Positions 33,216 through 41,247 of a stretch of DNA of 64,000 bases are shown piece by piece; within the stretch, counting starts at the first letter, position 1; every line of letters begins with the position of its first letter. The position numbers and the translations under genes are program-made. Source of the stretch: Echinicola strongylocentroti (lineage in GTDB: Bacteria; Bacteroidota; Bacteroidia; Cytophagales; Cyclobacteriaceae). The notes beneath the pieces were generated by a model. The model did no database searches. It was not told the DNA's origin and was given only the letters and a program-made list of their open reading frames with translations. The stretch covers positions 5,273,501 through 5,337,500 of the forward strand of contig NZ_CP030041.1 in assembly GCF_003260975.1 (NCBI RefSeq). Reading direction: 5' to 3'.

Positions 33216-35813
33216 TTAGCTAAGCATTAATGTTCCTTTGGGAATTGAGGTGGCTTTGATGCCTTTCTTTTCCCTGGTGTTTCCAGTGTCGCCATCTATG
33301 ACCCGTACGGTAAATGTCCCTTTTTTAAAGACCTTTGGTGTAAAGGTGTTTCCTCTTAGTGAAATGCTATAGGCGCTTTCCCCTGTAGCTTCATCGATCA
33401 CCTCTAAGATAGGGTTGGTCATGCCATTGACCTTTACCTCAGGTAGCCAAGCGACCGCCTTTTTGCCGTAGTTGTCCTCTTGTCGTACGGTGATTGGCCA
33501 CCCTGCATATTGGCCATCTGGGTATTGGGATGGATTCACGTATTTTGGCCAGCATTCTGTAGTGATGGTTCGGGCTTTTTTGTCAAAGGTAACGATGCCG
33601 TAGCCTGTTGCCCGGTCATAGACGATGGCCGGTTCCCTACCTGTTTTTCTTGGATTGGCTACGGCTTTTACGGTCATTTTATTGCCGAATCCGTCTTCAT
33701 GATTTCCATTATAGAGGGGATTGTCCAACGAATATTCTTGTGGGTTAGCGACAGGCGGCCACCATCTTCTTGGCCATATATTGTTGAGTGCGGGCCCTGC
33801 AAAAGCAAAACCACTATCACCGTATTCATCCACACCATATTGCGTAAAACTGGCGAGGTGCTGATCTCCGGCTATGTGAAAGGCAAAGCACTTTCTGATC
33901 TTTTCGATGGCTTTGTCCCTGCCTACTTGTGGCCAGCCATTGCTGTCCATATCTCCGTTGATTTTATCTCCGGTTACATATTCGCCCAGTTGAGGGATTT
34001 CCATTTTAGGGACTACAGAATCATCTACTGCCTCGGCCGGTAACGTGGAGACCGTGTTGAAGATCGTCTGACTCACGAGTGCTTTCATCTGTACCTCTCC
34101 TGACCAATCGCCAGCCCAGTGGTCCAGGAAGGTCAATTGTCGGTCACCAAGTAGTTTTGCGTCTTTGACCCGGTGTTTTTTAATGTCAAAATCAGGATTT
34201 CTGATCCAGCCATTCCAGATGTCTGCTTCTTCGGGAAGGACGTGTTTGGGGGCCGATTTCCATTTTCTGTCCTCCAAAATGGCAAAGCTGATCCCTCCAA
34301 AAACCCAGTCCGTATAGTACACTTCAATGCCGTGCTGGACAGGGGTGGCGTCATAAGGATCGGGGAGGTGTGATGTTTGGCATTTTTGTACCATATTGAC
34401 CCAGCGGGGCTCCATTTTATAACCACCAGAGTCCTGGGCAGGAGCACCCCAGCCCTTGGAGATATCGGCGGCTTTACCGGCTTCTCCCCAGATATTGCCA
34501 TGATAGACATCATGGTCATCAGGAATGATGGCGCAGGGGATGTGGCGGTATATATCCCGATAGGACCAGCCAAACATCATCCACTTGCGAAGGTAATCCA
34601 GCGCTGCCTTGTCCACAGGGGATTTTTGGATGCCAAAGCCTCCTGTGCTTTCATAAAATTGGTCACCTACGAAAAATGCCAGATCGGGATGATGGTGATC
34701 TACATATTCGGGAACTTCACTATCCGGGAATCCATAGTCGCAATTACAGCTAAAAACAGCTGCTTTTACTTGTTGTTGCTCCTTAGGCAGTGGGGTGATG
34801 CTTCCTTCATAATGGTATTCTTGCTGGTGGTCCTTGAGTGGAAGCATTAATGTTATTCGGTAAGGAATAGCGGTTTTATGGTGCCACTGCTCATGGCGAA
34901 AATGAACTGTCCTTGACAGCGGATCGATGGGGGAGGTGCCTACATCTTTCCAGTGACCGTCCATTTTCAACTGCAAGGATACCACATGTCCTTGAACCTG
35001 TTCGACGGGGGCCAACTGCCCAGTGAGTTTTAGGATTCCCTTATGCAAGGTATACTGCGCAAAGCAAATGGGGCCGTATTCATGGGCACTACTGGAGGTG
35101 AGTTTTGACCCTGTCATTTTCCAATTGGAAAAGTCCGCAGAAAAGTCCGCTTCATTACCCGTGTCTTTAATGGACGATACTAAGGCGATGTTCCCCGCTA
35201 CGTTGGCGGGGGAGATGGTTTTTTCAGGAAGGGCGACTTCTTGGGCATTCCCTTTAGATGTCAAGGTTACCTTGCTTTTGGTGCCATCGGTGACCTCTAT
35301 TTGTAAGGTGATCCAATCCGATAGCAAGTTTTTGTTGATGGCGAAAAACTCATCTTTTATTTTAAGCTTACCTGAAGTGGTAATGGCGATGTCCGTGCCC
35401 TTGCCATGAACTGCGGCCGAACGGTAATCATCGAACTTCCCTTTTACCCCCAGTCGGATGCCGATATAATTGTCATCGGCAGGAGGGAGGTCTTGCGCTA
35501 ATTTTATATCCACGGACGTTTTTAAAGTGCCTTTGCCTGATTTGACCTGGGTGGTTAGACAGTGAAGCGTCCGGTTGGAGGCATTTACCTGACAGATGGC
35601 ATTGCCGTCTTTGATTTTCCAGTCTTGAAGGCGGTTGCCCCAGTATTCAGGGCCTACCCAATCCATGTCCGGCCATTTATGCCAATCACTTTCAAAATGC
35701 AGGCTGGTGGTTTTATCTACTAAACGAACGGTCTCCGTAAGAGGTGATAGGATACCCGTTCCAGGCGTCAAAGCGCCCAAGGCCATGATTTTAAGTGATT
35801 TCCGTCTTTTCAT
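33216..35813 (-). CDS. PhoD-like metallophosphatase (alkaline phosphatase D superfamily)
   Basis: An 865-residue exported protein, longer than typical PhoD. It begins with a KRRKSLKIMALGA twin-arginine-like signal. About residues 30-235 form a LamG-like domain (DYRSAAVHGKG, ADFSADFSNWKM). The metallophosphatase core follows: FSCNCDYGFPDSE, DLAFFVGDQFYES, IPDDHDVYHGN and FHIAGDQHLASF give the metal ligands of the PhoD family. A C-terminal beta domain ends the protein. It probably cleaves phosphomonoesters or diesters outside the cytoplasm. It stands alone with its own terminator. Confidence 0.9.
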   Translation of the reverse strand: MKRRKSLKIMALGALTPGTGILSPLTETVRLVDKTTSLHFESDWHKWPDMDWVGPEYWGNRLQDWKIKDGNAICQVNASNRTLHCLTTQVKSGKGTLKTSVDIKLAQDLPPADDNYIGIRLGVKGKFDDYRSAAVHGKGTDIAITTSGKLKIKDEFFAINKNLLSDWITLQIEVTDGTKSKVTLTSKGNAQEVALPEKTISPANVAGNIALVSSIKDTGNEADFSADFSNWKMTGSKLTSSSAHEYGPICFAQYTLHKGILKLTGQLAPVEQVQGHVVSLQLKMDGHWKDVGTSPIDPLSRTVHFRHEQWHHKTAIPYRITLMLPLKDHQQEYHYEGSITPLPKEQQQVKAAVFSCNCDYGFPDSEVPEYVDHHHPDLAFFVGDQFYESTGGFGIQKSPVDKAALDYLRKWMMFGWSYRDIYRHIPCAIIPDDHDVYHGNIWGEAGKAADISKGWGAPAQDSGGYKMEPRWVNMVQKCQTSHLPDPYDATPVQHGIEVYYTDWVFGGISFAILEDRKWKSAPKHVLPEEADIWNGWIRNPDFDIKKHRVKDAKLLGDRQLTFLDHWAGDWSGEVQMKALVSQTIFNTVSTLPAEAVDDSVVPKMEIPQLGEYVTGDKINGDMDSNGWPQVGRDKAIEKIRKCFAFHIAGDQHLASFTQYGVDEYGDSGFAFAGPALNNIWPRRWWPPVANPQEYSLDNPLYNGNHEDGFGNKMTVKAVANPRKTGREPAIVYDRATGYGIVTFDKKARTITTECWPKYVNPSQYPDGQYAGWPITVRQEDNYGKKAVAWLPEVKVNGMTNPILEVIDEATGESAYSISLRGNTFTPKVFKKGTFTVRVIDGDTGNTREKKGIKATSIPKGTLMLS

Positions 35814-35986
35814 TTATTCCGTTTACTGATAGAGGTGGTGATTAATTAGTCCAAAATACCTATGAATTAAGCTATAAATAGGTTTAAAAGAAAGGGAAAT
35901 GAAGATTAATTTTATTATTGGAAATGAAATGAAAATAAAATTCCCCAACAGGAGATCGCATCAATAAGCGGGCGATAGAATGGGAA

Positions 35987-36071
35987 GCGGAAACGCAGGG
36001 GGCTGATGGAACGCTGATGACGCAGATGATTAAGATTTGCGCTGATTTTTTTCTTAAATTGGGAAAGCCAA
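35987..36071. repeat. Dispersed repeat of about 85 bp, copy B
   Basis: Matches 25701-25787 (core GCTGATGGAACGCTGATGAC). The rest of the 35814-36179 interval is AT-rich and shows no gene. Confidence 0.8.
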
Positions 36072-36179
36072 GTAACCTGAGCTCGACTTATTCTTATAAT
36101 CGAACTGAGGTTTTAAGTTTATAAAAAAACTTACCATTACTGAGGTTAGGTGTTAAGCAATCAAGCTGTCAAAGAAAAA

Positions 36180-36578
36180 CTACACAACATTAAGCAATTC
36201 TTCACCAAGTTTATGGATGCCGTCTACTACCTTTTTCCTATTCGCTGGCCGTGGCGTTACTCTTCCTGTCAAATAGTGGCCGAGCTGTCTTTCGTTGATC
36301 CCCGTGGCTCTGGATAGTGCCGCTCGGGTAAGTTTACCGTCCAGAGATTTGAGCAGAGCCTGAGTGTCTAGTTCAAATTCAAGGGTGTATATCCGCTGAA
36401 GTTTTTCGGGGATTTTGTCCCCGTCTTCACGCATGCCCTGTAGGTGATATTCAAGAGCGGAGGCATATGATACTTTGACTCCTTCCAGTGTTTTATGGGT
36501 GGCGATGCATCCTGGTACTTCTTTACTGTGCGCACCGTAATTGTCCTGCCATGAGATGATTACTTTTACCGGTTCCAT
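36180..36578 (-). CDS. hicB: HicB-type antitoxin (pair 1)
   Basis: A 132-residue antitoxin. The N-terminal half has the HicB partial RNase H-like fold (KVIISWQDNYGAHSKEVPGC, then TLEGVKVSYASALEYHL). The C-terminal half is a helix-turn-helix (LTRAALSRATGINERQLGHYLTG) for binding its own promoter. It lies 44 bases downstream of the toxin gene; toxin-first order is normal for hicAB. It neutralises the HicA encoded at 36623. Confidence 0.85.
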   Translation of the reverse strand: MEPVKVIISWQDNYGAHSKEVPGCIATHKTLEGVKVSYASALEYHLQGMREDGDKIPEKLQRIYTLEFELDTQALLKSLDGKLTRAALSRATGINERQLGHYLTGRVTPRPANRKKVVDGIHKLGEELLNVV

Positions 36579-36622
36579 GATATTATGATTTACGATTTAT
36601 ATCCTTAGAAAAGCAAGAGAGC

Positions 36623-36817
36623 TTATCTCCACCCTGCTTGTTTCCAAATGCTATTGAGAATCATTTGAGGGACCGTGTCATTCGGTTTCCCGTTTACCGT
36701 GCCCCTTCCTTTTTGGGTGGGATGCTTGAACTGTCTGTGGCTCCCCACCTGACTGTGAAGGTACCACCCGTCTGCCAGCAGCATTTTGATGACCTCCTTT
36801 GTCTTGTGCCTTTTCAT
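36623..36817 (-). CDS. hicA: HicA-type mRNA interferase toxin (pair 1)
   Basis: A 64-residue toxin with a double-stranded-RNA-binding-like fold. The essential histidine lies in GSHRQFKHP, and the C-terminal P-Q-M-I-L-N-S-I-W-K-Q-A-G motif is as in HicA. HicA cleaves mRNA and slows growth unless bound by HicB. A start nine codons later is not supported, since the family needs the full N-terminal helix. Confidence 0.87.
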   Translation of the reverse strand: MKRHKTKEVIKMLLADGWYLHSQVGSHRQFKHPTQKGRGTVNGKPNDTVPQMILNSIWKQAGWR

Positions 36818-37033
36818 CTGTTGGGCTGTTGTTTGACATGTTCAAATGTAGTAAAAATACTATGTTTTATAAGGTTTTTAGGGATTTTTTTTCCATTTTC
36901 TGCCTTCAACACTATTTTGTAGACCAAACTTTTACGAAACTATGGTGAACCCCCTTAAAGTCCTGTTTATGCTTTAGGAATCGTTATTGCCTAGTCTGAT
37001 TTTAGTTGATTGATTATATTTTAAAAAATGGAA

Positions 37034-37189
37034 TATGATTATCCACAATGATACCAGTAATCACAGGGAAATTAAATAGGTGCTCACAGAAAACATGGAA
37101 ATCTCAGAAAAGCCTTATTTCATTCTGGGAATTCTGTGTGTTCCGTGAGAAATAAAACCTACTGGCAATAAAGCGTATAATCAAAAAAT
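37034..37189. repeat. 156-bp dispersed palindromic repeat, copy B
   Basis: Near-identical to 18492-18647, in the same orientation and 18.5 kb away, with the same nested inverted arms (CCAGTA/TACTGG and CTCACAGAAAACA/TGTGTTCCGTGAG). It lies just before a broken phage-type gene. Confidence 0.9.
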
Positions 37190-37244
37190 GGACAAACCAA
37201 AAAGTGCCAAAAAAAACCTGATGAAACTAAATCACCAGGCTTAA

Positions 37245-37555
37245 CTTGTACGCAATATACGGGCGCTGGCCAAGGAATTTCCCAAGGTGGCCGATAAGCA
37301 GTTTCAAGAACGATTCAGGAAACTCAAGATTGGTGTTACCGGTGAACTGATGAACAGCATGACTTTTCGGGGATCAGTCTGGAGGATGTGGATGCAACCA
37401 GGCTAATCGGTTCTGGCCGGAAGAAAAAGAACTGGCCTAAAGGCCTCGCCCACATGCGGTATCATCTCGGAGAGCTATACACGGAAGTAGTGGCCGATGA
37501 GCTTTCGCAGTATGTGAATGAGAACTATGATCGGACATTGAGGTTTAAGTTGTAA
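37245..37555 (+). pseudogene. Frameshifted remnant of a phage-type gene
   Basis: No intact frame covers this stretch, but two frames give a continuous, protein-like sequence. The first reads LVRNIRALAKEFPKVADKQ, then ERFRKLKIGVTGELMNSMTF (from 37245). After about 37366 a different frame continues with GISLEDVDATRLIGSGRKKK, NWPKGLAHMRYHLGELYTEV and ends RTLRFKL at the stop 37553-37555. No start codon is evident. The composition recalls small virion or tail-completion proteins, but I cannot name the family. It lies outside the present integrase, so it may be debris of an older prophage or of another att event. Confidence 0.65.
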
Positions 37556-37583
37556 AAAGAAAAAGCCCTCTGTTGAGGGCTTT
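37556..37583 (-). terminator. Terminator of the second hicAB operon
   Basis: AAAGCCCTC (37562-37570) and GAGGGCTTT (37575-37583) form a perfect 9-bp stem with a 4-base loop. On the minus strand it is followed by a T-rich tract and lies 4 bases after the hicB stop. Confidence 0.9.
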
Positions 37584-37586
37584 AAA

Positions 37587-37970
37587 TTATGCTACTAATA
37601 TATTAGCTTCTTGAAGTTCCAAAGCCAACCGGTGAAGGGTGTCCTCGATTCTCTTAGCCTGTTCCTTTGATGGGTTTTTCGCCCCAGAGACATATTGGCG
37701 AAGTAAACCAGGGTTCATTCCTGCATGTTTGGCCACAGTGGATATTTTCAAGAAATCAAATCGCTGAAATAGCGCATATACATCAAATAAGTAGACAAAC
37801 TCCACGGTATCAGGATCAACATCCTCAAAGTCCCTAAGTAAGGTCTTTATTTTTGCTTCCAATTCAGGGACTGTATTTGCATGATCTGTGATTAGGTTGT
37901 CATTGTAATTGACTCTCCCCCACAGTTCTTTGCCGCCCTGTCGTTCGATTACTAATTTTACAGTTTCCAT
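37587..37970 (-). CDS. hicB: HicB-type antitoxin (pair 2)
   Basis: A 127-residue antitoxin with the HicB N-terminal domain (VKLVIERQGGKELWGRVNYN, then NTVPELEAKIKTLLRDFEDV) and a C-terminal helix-turn-helix (KISTVAKHAGMNPGLLRQYVSG). It is 54 bases downstream of its toxin gene and is clearly diverged from the HicB at 36180. Two tandem palindromes upstream of hicA are the likely operators. Confidence 0.83.
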   Translation of the reverse strand: METVKLVIERQGGKELWGRVNYNDNLITDHANTVPELEAKIKTLLRDFEDVDPDTVEFVYLFDVYALFQRFDFLKISTVAKHAGMNPGLLRQYVSGAKNPSKEQAKRIEDTLHRLALELQEANILVA

Positions 37971-38024
37971 TTCTTTAGAATTATCTATATGTTTTACAAT
38001 TTCTTATCCAAAACAAGGGAGGGG

Positions 38025-38207
38025 CTATTTAAGCCCCGCTTGTTTTAGGATGGAATTTAAGGTTCCTATTGGAATCTCCCCACTGTGAATGGGGACGGTT
38101 ACTTTTCCAGGCTTTTCCGGGTTCACAAGTTGAAGATGGCTTCCCTTTTGCGTTTTTTCCACCCAGCCATCTTCCTTAGGCATCTTGAGAAGTTGTTTGC
38201 ATTTCAT
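38025..38207 (-). CDS. hicA: HicA-type mRNA interferase toxin (pair 2)
   Basis: A 60-residue HicA with the active histidine in GSHLQLVNP and the C-terminal I-G-T-L-N-S-I-L-K-Q-A-G motif. It differs from the other HicA, so this is not a recent duplication. It lies between the integrase and the broken phage gene, and may be chromosomal or an accessory gene of an older element. Confidence 0.87.
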   Translation of the reverse strand: MKCKQLLKMPKEDGWVEKTQKGSHLQLVNPEKPGKVTVPIHSGEIPIGTLNSILKQAGLK

Positions 38208-38214
38208 ATTTCAG

Positions 38215-38268
38215 AGGTAGCATTTTTGTTACCTTAATGCAAGTTTTTAAGTAGCAAATATGTTACTT
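38215..38268 (-). promoter_or_regulatory. Two tandem palindromic operators before hicA (pair 2)
   Basis: AGGTAGC-N6-GTTACCT (38215-38234) and AAGTAGC-N6-GTTACTT (38249-38268) share one architecture and lie 34 bases apart, directly upstream of hicA. They are likely binding sites for the helix-turn-helix of HicB. Confidence 0.55.
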
Positions 38269-38295
38269 TTATTTAAAGTAGGCTTATTATTGTAG

Positions 38296-38324
38296 GTTTA
38301 CACCATCAACCAATTTTTGTAAAC
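38296..38324. other. Inverted repeat at the end of the integrase gene (candidate att region)
   Basis: GTTTAC (38296-38301) and GTAAAC (38319-38324) are exact complements flanking 17 bases, immediately beyond the integrase stop. Tyrosine-recombinase core sites have this form. No tRNA gene adjoins it. This is only a candidate, since the other att copy is not in the window. Confidence 0.3.
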
Positions 38325-39541
38325 TAGAATTTTAAAATCATAAATAAACTACTGTTTATTCTAATAGTACCCGCACTCCGGACGCTTTCTGGTTTTTTCC
38401 ACTGATCCAGGATCTTTACGTATTTTTCAGATTGCCGGGTATTGGTGTGTCCCATGAAGCTGGCCAGTACTTCTAATTTTCCGTCATGTTCCATGTAAAG
38501 TGTGGCGAAGGTTTCACGGGCGATTTGGAAGCAGATTTTTTGTTTGACTTCAAGAATATTGCTAATGCTGTTAATGATTTCATTCTGCTTTTGCTCCGTA
38601 GGGTATTGGAACATTTTATGGTCTCCCACTTCGTCAATTTCATCTGCAATCAAATCTATTGCCTCTGAGGTTATGGGCATCCTTACCCTTGTGCCATATC
38701 GAGAGGTTTTCTTTGGGATGAAATTGAAAAACTCGCCATCTATCCAGTCTAGGTTAAACCTTCTCAAATCTCCATGCCTCATACCCGTTACACAGCATAG
38801 CAGAAAAGCCCGTAAAACTATTCTATAGGTGGAGTGAATTAGTGGATCCTGGTAATGCTCCCAGAACTGTAGAAACTCATCCTTCGTAAGTGGCCGGTAC
38901 CTTCCCATTTCGGATTTCGCTCTGAAGAAGTTATAAGGATGAATAAAATGGATTTCATCGTTTTGGGCGTAGTTTAGGTAGGTTTTGAAATTCTTGTGAT
39001 GGCAAGCCCGTCCATTAAGACTTTTGCACTTTGTTTTCCTATACATCCATTGGTCAAACTGTTGAGCGGTCTTATTGGTCAACTCTGAGAACGTAAGTGT
39101 AGGCTTCCATTCTTTTAGTTTGTTCAAAGTAGTTATGTGATTTCTTTTCGTGAGGTCAGCTATCTCAGCTAGTTTGTACCGTTGCATTACCTTTTGTTCG
39201 TAGTAAGCATAAAAATCCTCTGTGCTGAGTTGGTTGTGGTACTCTTTTAAAAATAAATCCAACGTGAGTGGTTGGCGTTTGAGTCTGTATTTGACAATTA
39301 CCTCTGTGGCCTTTGCTTCAGCATCTTTGATTATGATGTTATAGTCATTGCACAACTGATCATTTTTAAATCTCTGGTTGCATTTCCCGTTCTTTTTATC
39401 GAACCGATCGTGCGGCCAGTGGATTCCCAAATCAATGTCTTTTTTATTCCTGTCAATAATCACCCGCAGGTAAAGAAGTACAGTGCCGTCTTTACGAATA
39501 CGCTGGCGATTAAACACTATTTTATAACTAGCATTAATCAT
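38324..39541 (-). CDS. int: Tyrosine recombinase / phage integrase
   Basis: A 405-residue integrase. An N-terminal arm-binding-like domain (RIRKDGTVLLYLRVIIDRNK) and a SAM-like core-binding domain precede the catalytic domain. Box I Arg is in CVTGMRHGDLRR, box II Arg in QIARETFATLYMEHDG, then LASFMGHTNTRQSEKYVKIL with the H/W position and the nucleophile Tyr. The first His of the usual HxLR motif is not seen. The ATG at 39541 is chosen; the frame is open ten codons further to 39571, but that would run through the TGTTGAAACA repeats. It catalyses integration and excision of this prophage. Confidence 0.92.
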   Translation of the reverse strand: MINASYKIVFNRQRIRKDGTVLLYLRVIIDRNKKDIDLGIHWPHDRFDKKNGKCNQRFKNDQLCNDYNIIIKDAEAKATEVIVKYRLKRQPLTLDLFLKEYHNQLSTEDFYAYYEQKVMQRYKLAEIADLTKRNHITTLNKLKEWKPTLTFSELTNKTAQQFDQWMYRKTKCKSLNGRACHHKNFKTYLNYAQNDEIHFIHPYNFFRAKSEMGRYRPLTKDEFLQFWEHYQDPLIHSTYRIVLRAFLLCCVTGMRHGDLRRFNLDWIDGEFFNFIPKKTSRYGTRVRMPITSEAIDLIADEIDEVGDHKMFQYPTEQKQNEIINSISNILEVKQKICFQIARETFATLYMEHDGKLEVLASFMGHTNTRQSEKYVKILDQWKKPESVRSAGTIRINSSLFMILKF

Positions 39542-39723
39542 GTTGAAACAATGTTGAAACAAAGATGTCAAATATCACTAGAAACCGTATGTCTCTATGA
39601 CCTCCAAACCCGCTTTTTGAGCGAGCTGGGAGGATTTTTATTGTAGAAGTACGCGCGGAAGGCTTACACATAGTCTTTGATTTTCAGGTTTTTACGTCTT
39701 GATGTTGAAACAATGTTGAAACA
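39540..39723. repeat. Two identical blocks of paired TGTTGAAACA sites upstream of int
   Basis: The same 22-bp block, made of two TGTTGAAACA sites 11 bases apart, occurs at 39540-39561 and 39702-39723. The site is a near palindrome (TGTT-GA-AACA). Four sites around the intergenic region between int and the repressor-like gene look like arm-type integrase, excisionase or regulator sites. Confidence 0.7.
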
Positions 39724-39725
39724 TT

Positions 39726-40088
39726 TCAGGTGGTTAATAGCCTGATCAATTCATCTTTTTTTGATGGATCCACCTGAAAGGTTACTGAGATGGGGCTCAT
39801 AGTTTCATCCTTTTTTTGGTAGTTATTAGGGATTTCCTCCTTCATCATGGACTTTTCTTCATCGCCTATTATATCGTCATATTCCTTTCCATCATATATT
39901 CTGGATAGCACCTTGTAAATGTTTACGCCAAGAACTTGGGCATAACTGTCAAGCACGCTCATGTGAAGACTATCCTTCTCAAAATCCTTACGGACAGCTG
40001 TGTCCGACTTATTTACTTTCTGTGCCAGTTCAGCTACGGAAAAGCGTTTCTTCTTGGCGATTTCTCGTAAATAGTTTCCTACATGCAT
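39726..40088 (-). CDS. XRE-type helix-turn-helix regulator (candidate prophage repressor)
   Basis: A 120-residue protein with an N-terminal helix-turn-helix (FSVAELAQKVNKSDTAVRKD) and a variable C-terminus (ISVTFQVDPSKKDELIRLL) that may dimerise. It is divergent from the early operon and upstream of int, where temperate phages keep the repressor. No LexA-like protease domain is present, so any induction would not be by self-cleavage. The ATG at 40088 is chosen over a TTG at 40112. Confidence 0.75.
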   Translation of the reverse strand: MHVGNYLREIAKKKRFSVAELAQKVNKSDTAVRKDFEKDSLHMSVLDSYAQVLGVNIYKVLSRIYDGKEYDDIIGDEEKSMMKEEIPNNYQKKDETMSPISVTFQVDPSKKDELIRLLTT

Positions 40089-40112
40089 AAGTTTTAGGGT
40101 TGATTTGCGCAA

Positions 40113-40300
40113 CTATTTGTTACAAATCTGATAAAAAGTTTTCTTAAAAAGGCGAGAATTTCACCCTGAAAAGTTTGACTTTTCAACCTAAAAAGACACG
40201 TTTTTTAAAACAAAAAGTTATTTTTTCTCTCAAAAAGTTTGATAAAATCGAACAAAAAGTTTTAATTTGATCCAAGATAAACGAAACAAAAAGTTCTGAA
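40113..40300. promoter_or_regulatory. Divergent control region with five AAAAAGTT sites and a 19-bp dyad
   Basis: AAAAAGTT occurs at 40133, 40212, 40232, 40254 and 40288, always on the plus strand. Three copies are embedded in AACAAAAAGTT. In addition, TGAAAAGT-TTG-ACTTTTCA (40167-40185) is a perfect 8-bp dyad. The region separates the repressor-like gene from the early operon, so these are likely operators. The same AACAAAAAGTT recurs at the late operon (50979-51011). Confidence 0.6.
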
Positions 40301-40516
40301 ATGAATAGGATCAAAGAAATCATCAAAGAAAAGGGCTATGAAGAGGTTCGGCCAAATGAAGAGATCCTCACGAAGCTGGGCATCAAAATCAATACGTGGA
40401 CGAAATGGGTGGAAAAGAGACAAGACCCTTCTCTTACCCAACTTCCTGTCATCGCTGATTTTTTACAGGTCAGTGTGGGCGAGCTCATCCAAGAACCCAA
40501 CCCGGTAAAGTCATGA
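40301..40516 (+). CDS. Small XRE-type DNA-binding protein (Cro-like)
   Basis: A 71-residue helix-turn-helix protein (NEEILTKLGIKINTWTKWVE, then LTQLPVIADFLQVSVGELIQ) of the Cro/C1 type. It is the first gene rightward from the control region, the position of a Cro-like early regulator opposing the repressor encoded at 39726. Its stop overlaps the next start by four bases (ATGA). Confidence 0.8.
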   Translation: MNRIKEIIKEKGYEEVRPNEEILTKLGIKINTWTKWVEKRQDPSLTQLPVIADFLQVSVGELIQEPNPVKS

Positions 40517-40824
40517 AGTCGAAAGTTGCTGACACCCTCACCCGGTTTGCCAATGCGAGGGAGCGAGCTTATAGAGCTTCTGGCTCCCTCAGCATGGCCA
40601 AGGCAAACGCCATCCACAAAGTGAAGAATGTAGCGGCTTACTTCTCCGAAAAAAGCGAAACGGTACAGCTGAAGGCTGTCAAGCAAATCGAGGGGGAGCT
40701 TATGCTCATCATCCCTCATGAACAGAGCCGGTTCAAAGGACTACGAGAAAATATCATCAACCTAATCCAACAATGTCATGCAGTTCGAAACAATAGCCAA
40801 AGCCAAGTTCAAGCAGCTGAATAA
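40513..40824 (+). CDS. Hypothetical early phage protein
   Basis: A 103-residue, mostly helical basic protein without recognised motifs (QLKAVKQIEGELMLIIPHEQ). It overlaps the preceding gene by 4 bases and the following one by 47 bases, indicating tightly coupled early phage genes. Function unknown. Confidence 0.6.
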   Translation: MKSKVADTLTRFANARERAYRASGSLSMAKANAIHKVKNVAAYFSEKSETVQLKAVKQIEGELMLIIPHEQSRFKGLRENIINLIQQCHAVRNNSQSQVQAAE

Positions 40825-41020
40825 GGTAATGGCCGATATAAAGGCTAACAGGGTAGCCTATCACATTTGCGAAGACGAAGTGGTAAAAAGGCAAATCGCT
40901 TGGACAGTCTATACAGACTTGAAATTCCAAATGCGCCTGACGGCATACCTCGCCTCTTTTGTCACTGACAATGACCTGGAGCAATTCCTTTTATCTCAAA
41001 ACTTAACCATCAAATCATGA
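40778..41020 (+). CDS. Hypothetical early phage protein
   Basis: An 80-residue helical protein (MQFETIAKAKFKQLNKVMAD, then VVKRQIAWTVYTDLKFQMRL) with no known domain. Overlaps with both neighbours (47 and 4 bases) support translation. Confidence 0.6.
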   Translation: MQFETIAKAKFKQLNKVMADIKANRVAYHICEDEVVKRQIAWTVYTDLKFQMRLTAYLASFVTDNDLEQFLLSQNLTIKS

Positions 41021-41247
41021 AACTATTTAATGTCTTTCTGGGAGTGATCTTCCTGGTATTTATCCTTTCGATTTGCGGCAAGCTGATGAATTTTCCTTGG
41101 CTTGGTTCGCTACCATGGCTTTCCATTCTCGGGTTACCGGTAGTGGTGGTCATTGTGTGCCTCATCATTACGATGATCGGTTTCCTCTATTTCCTGATCA
41201 AGCAACTTTTTAACGAGATGAACCATGGAAGCAAGCAGAGCAGTTGA
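41017..41247 (+). CDS. Small membrane protein with two helices
   Basis: A 76-residue protein with two hydrophobic segments (LFNVFLGVIFLVFILSICG and WLSILGLPVVVVIVCLIITM, extending into GFLYFLI). It overlaps the gene before it by four bases (ATGA). Unknown function; the position in the early region does not suggest a holin. Confidence 0.6.
   Translation: MKLFNVFLGVIFLVFILSICGKLMNFPWLGSLPWLSILGLPVVVVIVCLIITMIGFLYFLIKQLFNEMNHGSKQSS

Noticed and set aside
33480..34043. A 187-codon plus-strand frame inside the PhoD-like gene
   Set aside because: Antisense to a well-supported gene with intact metal-binding motifs.
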